DNA of 6,969 nucleotides from Betaproteobacteria bacterium (GTDB lineage Bacteria; Pseudomonadota; Gammaproteobacteria; Burkholderiales; Usitatibacteraceae), in contig JAAOZZ010000369.1 of the NCBI GenBank assembly GCA_012274175.1, forward strand, positions 1-6,969, in the 5' to 3' direction. The notes under the pieces were generated by a model. The model worked only from the letters and a program-made list of their open reading frames with translations, had not been told where the DNA came from and searched no databases. Shown one piece after another: positions 1-6,629 of this stretch; the first letter of the stretch is position 1; each line of letters opens with the position of its first letter. The translations under genes were made by a program, and so were the position numbers.

Positions 1-68
1 CCGTCGAAGCTGCCGATCGCGATGGCGGTTTGCGCGCCGTCGGGGGCATCGTGGCGCAGGATGCGCAT
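1..68 (-). CDS. ribF: RibF, bifunctional riboflavin kinase/FAD synthetase (N-terminal 22 codons, cut by window edge)
   Basis: Reading the minus strand from the ATG at 68-66 gives MRILRHDAPDGAQTAIAIGSFD followed by a glycine-type partial codon. The segment ending in IAIGSFDG matches the start of the RibF adenylyltransferase domain, where a short N-terminal strand leads into (T/A)IGxFDGVHxGH. The nucleotide-binding HxGH would lie just outside the window. RibF phosphorylates riboflavin to FMN and adenylates FMN to FAD in the cytoplasm. The start codon lies two bases past the murJ stop (TAG at 73-71), so the two genes are almost certainly cotranscribed and probably translationally coupled. The ribosome-binding site would lie inside the last murJ codons and is not strong. 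In many proteobacteria ribF lies near rpsT, which supports the call. The assignment rests on few residues plus context. Confidence 0.8.
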   Translation of the reverse strand, partial: MRILRHDAPDGAQTAIAIGSFD

Positions 69-70
69 CG

Positions 71-1606
71 CTACTCGTGGCGCGCGAAGTCGCGCAACCT
101 GAATCCCATGGCGAAGAGCGACGCGAAATACGCGGCCGCGCCGGCGACGACGACCAGCGCCAGCTTGATCGCCCGGGGCACGGCGGCGAGCTCGAACCAC
201 GACAACTCCGTGCCCATGGAGTACCAGATCGCCCCGCCCATCAAGTAGAGGGCGACGGCGAGCTTCAACAGGAAGGCACCCCATCCGGGCTCGGGATGGT
301 ATGCGCCCGAGCGGCGCATGAGGACCCAGAGCCATCCCGCGTTGAAGCACGCACCCACCGAGATGGCGAGCGCGAGGCCCGCGTGTCTCAGGTACGGGAC
401 GAAGACGGCGTTCAGCGCCTGGGTCACGACGAGGGTCACGATCGCCACGCGCACGGGCGTGCGGATGTTCTGCTTCGCGTAGAAGCCGGGCGCCAGGATC
501 TTCACCAGGATGATCCCCACGAGGCCCACGGCGTACGCCACGAGCGCATGGCGCGTCATGATCACGTCGTGGCGCGTGAACACGTCGCCGTGCCAGAAGA
601 GGGTGGAGACGATCGGTACCGCCAGCAGCCCCAGGGCCACGGCCGCGGGCAGCGCCAGCACGAGTGTCACGCGCAGCCCCCAGTCGAGCAGGCGCGAATA
701 GCCCTCGCCGTCGCCGGTGCTGTGGTGGCGCACGAGGGAAGGCAGCAGCACGGTCCCCAGCGCCACGCCCAGCATCGCCGAGGGAAATTCCATCAACCGG
801 TCGGCGTAATAGAGCCACGAGACCGCGCCGTTCTCGAGCCTGGAGGCGATCTGTGTGTTGATGACGAGGCTCAGCTGTGCCACGGACACGCCCAGCGCGG
901 CCGGCCCCATGAGCCGCAGGATGCGCCGCACGCCCTCGTCGCGCGGGCTCCATTGGGGACGCGGCAGCATGCCGATGCGCTTGAGGAAGGGGACCTGGAA
1001 GGCGAGCTGCGCGAGGCCGCCGAAGAACACCGCCCATGCGAGCGCCACGATGGGCCGCTCGAAGTGCGGCGCGGCGAAGACCGCGAAGCCGATGAACGAG
1101 ACGTTGAGCAGCACCGGCGTGAACGCCGGGGCCTTGAACGCGCCGAACGTGTTGAGAAGCCCCGCGGCGAACGACACCAGCGAGATGAAGAGGATGTACG
1201 GGAAGCAGATGCGCACCATCGTCACGGTGAGCGCGAACTTGTCGGCGTCGTTCGTGAAGCCGTACGCGGTGGCGTAGACCACGAGCGGTGCGGCCACGAT
1301 GCCGACCAGCGTGGCGATGAAGAGCGCGCCAGCGAGCACGCCCAGCACCTTGCCGGCCAGGTCGCGCGTGGCCTCGTCGCCCAGCCGGCCCCGGTATTCG
1401 CCGAGCACCGGAACGAACGCCTGGGAGAAGGCGCCTTCGGCGAACAGCCGCCGCAGCAGGTTCGGGATGCGGAACGCGACGAAGAACGCGTCGGAGGCGA
1501 GCCCGGCGCCGAACATCACCGCGATGAGCGTGTCGCGTACGAACCCCATGATGCGCGACAGCAGCGTCATGCCGCTCACGGATGCGGCGGAGCGCAGCAG
1601 GTTCAC
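71..1606 (-). CDS. murJ: MurJ (MviN), lipid II flippase
   Basis: This is a polytopic inner-membrane protein of the MOP superfamily that flips the peptidoglycan precursor lipid II to the periplasmic face. I chose the GTG at 1606-1604, giving 511 residues, the same length as the E. coli protein. From this start the functionally important E. coli residues fall at identical positions: R18, R24, D39, R52, R270 and E273 (the last two in YYADRLMEFP). The N-terminal SRIMGFVRD and LRRLFAEGAFSQAF segments are hallmarks of the family. Hydrophobic segments run along the whole length, consistent with 14 helices. An in-frame GTG at 1633 would add nine Arg/Pro/Ala-rich residues, which are atypical for MurJ, and it falls in the loop of a GC hairpin. 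The gene diverges from rpsT and is followed two bases later by ribF. Identity is secure; the exact start is a strong inference. Confidence 0.96.
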   Translation of the reverse strand: MNLLRSAASVSGMTLLSRIMGFVRDTLIAVMFGAGLASDAFFVAFRIPNLLRRLFAEGAFSQAFVPVLGEYRGRLGDEATRDLAGKVLGVLAGALFIATLVGIVAAPLVVYATAYGFTNDADKFALTVTMVRICFPYILFISLVSFAAGLLNTFGAFKAPAFTPVLLNVSFIGFAVFAAPHFERPIVALAWAVFFGGLAQLAFQVPFLKRIGMLPRPQWSPRDEGVRRILRLMGPAALGVSVAQLSLVINTQIASRLENGAVSWLYYADRLMEFPSAMLGVALGTVLLPSLVRHHSTGDGEGYSRLLDWGLRVTLVLALPAAVALGLLAVPIVSTLFWHGDVFTRHDVIMTRHALVAYAVGLVGIILVKILAPGFYAKQNIRTPVRVAIVTLVVTQALNAVFVPYLRHAGLALAISVGACFNAGWLWVLMRRSGAYHPEPGWGAFLLKLAVALYLMGGAIWYSMGTELSWFELAAVPRAIKLALVVVAGAAAYFASLFAMGFRLRDFARHE

Positions 1607-1622
1607 CGCGGCGGGCCCCCGG

Positions 1623-1640
1623 GCGCGCCGCACGGCGCGC
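1623..1640 (-). promoter_or_regulatory. GC-only hairpin in the murJ leader
   Basis: Positions 1623-1629 (GCGCGCC) and 1634-1640 (GGCGCGC) are perfect inverted repeats around a four-base loop. In the predicted murJ transcript this seven-base-pair stem ends about 16 bases upstream of the chosen GTG start at 1606. It carries the competing GTG (1633) in its loop. No T-run follows, so it is not a normal terminator. It could influence ribosome access or simply reflect the high GC content; I have no evidence that separates these. Confidence 0.35.
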
Positions 1641-1651
1641 GATCTAGGGCT

Positions 1652-1680
1652 TTGTTTTGTATGGACAAGCGGTGTATGAT
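1652..1680 (+). promoter_or_regulatory. Sigma-70 promoter of rpsT
   Basis: A TTGTTT hexamer at 1652-1657 and a TATGAT hexamer at 1675-1680 are separated by exactly 17 bases. The -10 matches the consensus at five of six positions; the -35 keeps the TTG core. The region is conspicuously AT-richer than its surroundings. A start near 1687 would give a leader of roughly 35 bases before the rpsT ATG, with the AGGAAG ribosome-binding site at 1709-1714. This is the best promoter in the window. Confidence 0.65.
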
Positions 1681-1681
1681 A
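1676..1681 (-). promoter_or_regulatory. Candidate -10 element for murJ-ribF
   Basis: On the minus strand, 1681-1676 reads TATCAT, five of six matches to the sigma-70 -10 consensus. It lies in the only AT-rich patch between murJ and rpsT and overlaps the rpsT -10 almost completely, because the plus-strand sequence TATGATA is symmetric apart from its centre. A transcript would start near 1669, giving a leader of about 60 bases before the GTG at 1606. I see no good -35 at the usual distance (CAGGGT-like bases only), so this is tentative. Confidence 0.35.
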
Positions 1682-1721
1682 TCAGGCTTCGTTTCGGAAC
1701 CCTGACCCAGGAAGTGACACC

Positions 1722-1997
1722 ATGGCCAACACCAAGCAGGCCGCCAAGCGCGCGAAGAAAACCGTCAAGCAGCGCTCGGCGAACATGAGCCTGCGCACCA
1801 CGCTGCGCAGCGCGATCAAGAAAGTCCAGAAGGCGATCGCCGCGGGCGACCAGTCGCTCGCCCAGGCGAGCCTCGTCTCCCAGCAGGCCACCATCGACGC
1901 GATGGCCGGCAAGCGCATCATCCACAAGAACAAGGCCGCGCGGCACAAGAGCCGGCTTGCCCTGCAGATCAAGGCACTCGGCACCCCGCGCCCCTAA
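1722..1997 (+). CDS. rpsT: 30S ribosomal protein S20
   Basis: The 91-residue product starts MANTKQAAKRAKK and has the typical S20 composition: very Lys/Arg/Ala-rich and helical, with the conserved pattern of QRSANMSLRTTLRSAIKKV and, near the end, IIHKNKAARHKSRL. S20 binds 16S rRNA early in assembly and stabilises the small subunit. The length is close to the usual 86-90 residues. The ATG is preceded by AGGAAG at 1709-1714 with seven bases of spacing. In E. coli, rpsT starts with UUG, and that weak start takes part in autogenous translational control. Here the start is AUG with a good ribosome-binding site, so the same control may not apply (inference). The gene has its own promoter upstream and an intrinsic terminator directly downstream. 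Confidence 0.98.
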   Translation: MANTKQAAKRAKKTVKQRSANMSLRTTLRSAIKKVQKAIAAGDQSLAQASLVSQQATIDAMAGKRIIHKNKAARHKSRLALQIKALGTPRP

Positions 1998-2020
1998 AGC
2001 GGAAGCCGACACCCTGGCCG

Positions 2021-2050
2021 ACGGCGGCTCCAGGCCGCCGTTCTCGTTTC
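2021..2050 (+). terminator. Intrinsic terminator after rpsT
   Basis: The arms ACGGCGGC (2021-2028) and GCCGCCGT (2034-2041) form an eight-base-pair stem with a five-base loop (2029-2033). They are followed by the T-rich tail TTCTCGTTTC at 2041-2050. The stem begins 23 bases after the rpsT stop. The T-run is interrupted by C and G, so some read-through into argD is plausible. The loop bases CCAG (2030-2033) are also complementary to CTGG at 2014-2017 just upstream, which could give a competing or pseudoknotted fold. Confidence 0.8.
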
Positions 2051-2062
2051 CGGAGGCGACCG

Positions 2063-3262
2063 ATGAGCGCTGAGCATCTGATGCAAACGTATGCCCCCCA
2101 GCCGGTGGCGTTCGCCCGCGGCGAAGGGGCGTGGCTCTGGGACACCGAGGGCAAGCGCTACCTGGACGCGCTCGCGGGCATCGCGGTGAACGGGCTGGGG
2201 CACGCGCACCCGGTGCTGCTGCGGGCCCTTTCCGAGCAGGCGGCGAAGCTGATCCACACGTCCAACCTTTTCCGCGTGCCGGAGCAGGAACGCGCGGCCG
2301 AGCGCGTCTGCGCCCTCGCCGCGATGGACAACGCGTTCTTCTGCAACTCGGGCTCCGAGGCGAACGAGGCCGCGATCAAGCTCGCGCGCCTGCACGGCCA
2401 CCAGCGCGGCATCGAGAATCCCTCCATCGTGGTGATGGAGAAGGCCTGGCACGGCCGCACGCTCGCCACCCTGTCGGCCACGGGCTCGCGCAAGGCGCAG
2501 GCCGGATTCGAGCCGCTGATGGGCGGGTTCCTGCGCGTGCCCTACAACGACCTCGCGGCCATCGAGCGCCCCGCCGACAACCAGTCGATCGTCGCGGCGC
2601 TGCTGGAAGTGCTGCAGGGCGAGGGCGGCATCCACGTGGCGGGCGCCGAATACCTGCGCAAGCTGCGCGAGCTCTGCGACCGGCGCCAATGGCTGCTCAT
2701 GATCGACGAGGTGCAAAGCGGCATCGGGCGCACCGGCAAGTGGTTCGCGCACCAGTGGGCGGGGATCGTTCCCGACGTGATGTCGCTCGCCAAGGGCCTG
2801 GGCTCGGGCGTGCCCATCGGGGCGTGCCTCGCGCGCGGCGTGGCCGCGAAGGTGTTCAAGCCCGGCAACCACGGGACCACGTTCGGCGGCGGGCCGCTGG
2901 TGTCGGTGGCCGCGCTCACCACGCTCGACGTGATCGAGAAGGACGGCCTCCTCGACCACGCGCTGCGCATGGGCGAGGTGATCAAGGGCGGTCTCGAACG
3001 CGAGCTCGCGGGCGTGGCGGGCGTCGTGGAGATCCGCGGCCAGGGGCTCATGATCGGCGTCGAGCTCGCCGTGGCGTGCGCGCAGCTCGTGCCCCGCGCG
3101 CTCGAAGCGGGCCTGGTGATCAACGTCACCGCCGAGAAGGTGGTGCGACTGCTGCCCCCGCTCGTGATCCGGGAGCCGGAGGCGCGGCAGGTCGTGTCGA
3201 TCCTCGCTCCGTTGGTGAAGACGTTCCTCGCGCAGGCTCCGGCCTCCGCGGCCGCGGCGTGA
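2063..3262 (+). CDS. argD: Acetylornithine aminotransferase (class III, PLP-dependent)
   Basis: This enzyme transfers an amino group from glutamate to N-acetylglutamate semialdehyde, giving N-acetylornithine in arginine synthesis; many ArgD proteins also act on succinyl-diaminopimelate precursors of lysine. The 399-residue length is normal. Visible class III features, in order, are NSGSEANE (95-102, cofactor phosphate loop), WHGRT (129-133), QGEGG (185-189), [12 protein letters not shown] (214-225, with D215 against the pyridine nitrogen), [14 protein letters not shown] (Schiff-base lysine K244), GTTFGG (271-276) and RLLPPL (362-367). All key residues are present. The ATG follows GGAGG at 2052-2056 with six bases of spacing. 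The last bases overlap the argF start. The C-terminus is an alanine-rich tail. Ornithine or succinylornithine transaminase (AstC-like) is possible by homology, but the adjacent argF and argG favour ArgD. Confidence 0.95.
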   Translation: MSAEHLMQTYAPQPVAFARGEGAWLWDTEGKRYLDALAGIAVNGLGHAHPVLLRALSEQAAKLIHTSNLFRVPEQERAAERVCALAAMDNAFFCNSGSEANEAAIKLARLHGHQRGIENPSIVVMEKAWHGRTLATLSATGSRKAQAGFEPLMGGFLRVPYNDLAAIERPADNQSIVAALLEVLQGEGGIHVAGAEYLRKLRELCDRRQWLLMIDEVQSGIGRTGKWFAHQWAGIVPDVMSLAKGLGSGVPIGACLARGVAAKVFKPGNHGTTFGGGPLVSVAALTTLDVIEKDGLLDHALRMGEVIKGGLERELAGVAGVVEIRGQGLMIGVELAVACAQLVPRALEAGLVINVTAEKVVRLLPPLVIREPEARQVVSILAPLVKTFLAQAPASAAAA

Positions 3263-4169
3263 AGCATTTCCTGCAGCTGCGCGACCTGGACCGCGGGGAG
3301 TTCGAGCACCTCTTCAGCCGCACGCGCATCATCAAGGACCGCTTCAAGAACTACATCGCCTACCAGCCCCTCGCCGACCGCATGCTCGCGATGGTGTTCG
3401 AGAAGAGCTCGACCCGCACCCGCGTGTCGTTCGAGGCCGGGATCCACCAGCTGGGCGGCTCGTCGATCGTGCTGAACACCGGCGAGACGCAGCTCGGGCG
3501 CGGCGAGCCGATCGAGGACGTGGCGCGGGTGATCTCGCGCATGGTGGACATCGTGATGATCCGCACCTTCGAGCACTCGATCATCGAGCGCTTCGCCGCG
3601 CAGTCGCGGGTGCCGGTGGTCAACGGCCTCACCAACGACTACCACCCGTGCCAGGTGCTCGCCGACCTCTACACCTACCTCGAGCACCGCGGATCCTTCG
3701 CGGGCGCCACGGTGGCCTGGATCGGCGACGGCAACAATATGTGCAACACGTGGATCCAGGCCGCCGAGATCTTCGACTTCAAGCTGAACGTGTGCACGCC
3801 CGGCGCCTACGGAGTGCAGGGCGCGCGCGCCGCGGGCGTCGACCGGCGCCACCTGGAGATCTTCAGCCGTCCCGCCCAGGCCGTCGCCGGGGCGCACCTG
3901 GTGACCACCGACGTGTGGACCAGCATGGGCTTCGAGGCCGAGGCGGGGGCGCGCCTCGAGGCGTTCGACGGCTTCACCGTGGACGCGGCGCTGATGCGCC
4001 TGGCGCGCCCCGAGGCGCTCTTCATGCACTGCCTACCCGCCCACCGCGGCGAGGAGGTGACCACCGACGTGCTCGAGAGCGCGCAGAGCGTCGTGTGGGA
4101 CGAGGCCGAGAACCGCCTGCACGTGCAGAAGGCGCTGATGGAATACCTGCTTCTGGGAAAGATCGACAC

Positions 4170-4173
<4 letters not shown>
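3259..4173 (+). CDS. argF: Ornithine carbamoyltransferase
   Basis: This enzyme joins ornithine and carbamoyl phosphate to make citrulline in the cytoplasm. The 304-residue product has the full set of family signatures: the carbamoyl-phosphate loop SSTRTR (50-55), HPCQ (129-132), the ornithine-binding DVWTSMG (218-224) and HCLPAHRG (257-264, containing C258). The length is typical of the compact anabolic enzyme. The start is a GTG at 3259 that overlaps the argD stop as GTGA; it yields the expected N-terminus (M)KHFLQLRDL. No Shine-Dalgarno-like sequence is visible upstream in the GC-rich argD tail, so translation probably depends on ribosomes finishing argD. The reading frame stays open far upstream through argD, but that upstream part is a low-complexity shadow of argD and not part of the protein. 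The argG ATG overlaps this gene's stop. Confidence 0.97.
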
Positions 4174-5405
<1,232 letters not shown>

Positions 5406-5416
5406 GGAGGGCATCC

Positions 5417-5908
5417 ATGGCATCGTTCGACATCGTCTGCGAGGCCAACGGGGTCGAGGTGAAGAACGCCGTGGAGCAGGCCAACAAGGAGATCGCGAAC
5501 CGCTACGACTTCAAGGGCTCGGAAGCGCGCGTCGAGCTGAACGAGAAGGAGCACGAGCTCACCGCGTTCGCCGACGACGACTTCAAGCTGGGCCAGGTCC
5601 GCGACGTGCTGATGGGCAAGTTCGCCAAGAGAGGCGTGGACGCCCGCTTCCTCGAGCTCTCGGACCCGGAGAAGGTCGGCGGCGACAAGGCGAAGCAGAA
5701 GATGATCGTGAAGAACGGCGTCGACATCGAGCTCGCCAAGCGCATCGTGAAGATGCTGAAGGACTCGAAGCTCAAGGTCACCGCCTCGATCCAGGGCGAC
5801 GTGGTGCGCGTGACCGGCGCCAAGAAGGACGCGCTACAGGAGGCGATCGCCCTCGTGCGCCAGGGCGTGAAGGACGTGCCCCTCGCGTACCAGAACTTCC
5901 GCGACTAG
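5417..5908 (+). CDS. yajQ: YajQ family nucleotide-binding protein
   Basis: The 163-residue product starts [10 protein letters not shown] and shows the family pattern: [19 protein letters not shown] (17-35), the central GDKAKQKM (89-96), and the ending NFRD. The fold is known to be two ferredoxin-like domains. E. coli YajQ has been reported to bind nucleotides and tRNA, and a Xanthomonas homologue is a cyclic-di-GMP receptor that acts with a transcription regulator. Which applies here cannot be read from the sequence. The ATG is preceded by GGGAGG at 5405-5410 with six bases of spacing; this site overlaps the argG stop codon. With 11 bases between argG and yajQ and no terminator, it is probably the last gene of the arg transcript. 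Its stop codon shares CTAG with the convergent gene on the other strand. Confidence 0.95.
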   Translation: MASFDIVCEANGVEVKNAVEQANKEIANRYDFKGSEARVELNEKEHELTAFADDDFKLGQVRDVLMGKFAKRGVDARFLELSDPEKVGGDKAKQKMIVKNGVDIELAKRIVKMLKDSKLKVTASIQGDVVRVTGAKKDALQEAIALVRQGVKDVPLAYQNFRD

Positions 5909-6627
5909 CGGCGCAGGTTGCCGAGCCAACGCCCGTAAAGGCGCTCGGCGACCGCGCCCAGGTCGGGCAGGCGTGCGGCACTCTCCGCGGCGATGCGCCC
6001 GGCCGGCTGCACCGCGGGGCTCGCGCGGGCCTCCTCGATCTCCCCCGCCCCGCTCTCGATCCAGGCTGCGATCATCCCGGGCGTCATCTCCACGTGGCAC
6101 TGCATGCCCAGGTGGCGATCGTCGGCCACGTACGCCTGGTTCGGGCAGTGCTCGCCGGTGAGGATGCGTTGCGCCCCCGGCGGGATGCTGAAGGTCTCGC
6201 CGTGCCACTGGAAGGCCATGAACTCGTCCAGTTCAGGGCCGAACCATTCCCGGGCGGTCGCGTTGTCCTCGACGCGCACGCTCCCCCACCCGATCTCCTT
6301 CACCGGGTTGGGCGTGACGCGTCCGCCCAGGGCGCGCGCGAGCATCTGCCCGCCCAGGCAGTGGCCGATCACCGGCACCCCGCGCCCGACCGCGTCGCGC
6401 ATGAGCGCCAGGGCGGGGCCGATCCAGGCGAGCTCGTCGTTCGCGCTCATCGGTCCTCCCATGAAGGCGAGGCCGGCATAGGGCGCGCTCGAGGCGGGAA
6501 CGGCGCCCCCGGCGTCGAGGGCGACGAGCGTCCAGGGCACGCGGTGCGCATCGAGGAATGTGGCAAAATGGCCCGGACCCTCGGTCTGCGAGCAGCGAAA
6601 GACCGCCACCGGCTTCACGGCGCCCAT
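5905..6627 (-). CDS. Class I glutamine amidotransferase-like protein, substrate unknown
   Basis: The 240-residue product has the class I glutamine amidotransferase fold signatures: [10 protein letters not shown] (56-65), the nucleophile elbow GHCLGGQ with C90, FQWHGETF (139-146), and the catalytic pair H178 and E180 in QCHVE. The complete Cys-His-Glu triad suggests an active hydrolase or amidotransferase. It resembles the free-standing GuaA-like subgroup and has no synthetase domain attached, so it is unlikely to be GMP synthase itself. The acceptor is not identifiable. The ATG at 6627-6625 has GGGGGA nine bases upstream on the minus strand. The gene is convergent with yajQ, sharing CTAG for both stops, and head-to-head with the protease-like gene, with two bases between start codons. 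I see no convincing promoter for it; any promoter would lie within the opposing coding region. Confidence 0.85.
   Translation of the reverse strand: MGAVKPVAVFRCSQTEGPGHFATFLDAHRVPWTLVALDAGGAVPASSAPYAGLAFMGGPMSANDELAWIGPALALMRDAVGRGVPVIGHCLGGQMLARALGGRVTPNPVKEIGWGSVRVEDNATAREWFGPELDEFMAFQWHGETFSIPPGAQRILTGEHCPNQAYVADDRHLGMQCHVEMTPGMIAAWIESGAGEIEEARASPAVQPAGRIAAESAARLPDLGAVAERLYGRWLGNLRR
5916..5953 (+). repeat. Inverted repeat just downstream of yajQ, possible 3'-end hairpin
   Basis: GGTTGCCGAGC (5916-5926) pairs with GCTCGGCGACC (5943-5953). In plus-strand RNA this is an 11-base-pair stem with one U-G wobble; in minus-strand RNA the same position becomes a C-A mismatch, so the fold is better on the yajQ transcript. 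The loop contains a further short pairing (5931-5933 with 5940-5942). It starts eight bases after the yajQ stop and lies within the last codons of the opposing gene. No T-run follows, so it is not a textbook terminator; it could be a transcript-end stabiliser or chance. Confidence 0.4.
6561..6569 (+). promoter_or_regulatory. Candidate extended -10 for the protease-like gene
   Basis: TGG followed by CAAAAT (6564-6569, four of six matches to the -10 consensus) fits the TGn-extended -10 arrangement. It lies in a small AT-richer patch inside the N-terminal coding part of the amidotransferase gene on the other strand. A transcript would start near 6576, leaving a leader of about 54 bases. I find no -35 hexamer at 16-18 bases. 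Tentative. Confidence 0.25.
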
Positions 6628-6629
6628 CG

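Noticed and set aside
1607..1633. Longer MurJ starting at the GTG at 1633
   Set aside because: Adds RRARGPAA-type residues not expected in MurJ, lies in a hairpin loop, and breaks the exact numbering match with E. coli essential residues that the start at 1606 gives.
77..1705. Long plus-strand open frame opposite murJ (542 codons)
   Set aside because: It is antisense to a well-conserved gene, and its product is a low-complexity Arg/His/Glu/Gly-rich string with no recognisable domain. This is the usual effect of high GC content leaving few stops on the opposite strand.
1998..2062. ARG box (ArgR operator) upstream of argD
   Set aside because: No AT-rich imperfect palindrome of that kind is present; the spacer is GC-rich and mostly terminator stem.
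1994..2959. Minus-strand open frame opposite argD (321 codons), running up to the rpsT stop
   Set aside because: Shadow of argD; it also crosses the terminator, and its sequence is repetitive Arg/Gly/His/Ala.
2542..4029. Long minus-strand open frame opposite argD and argF (495 codons)
   Set aside because: Composition is His/Arg/Ala-rich without motifs and it crosses the argD/argF junction antisense; a GC-driven shadow.
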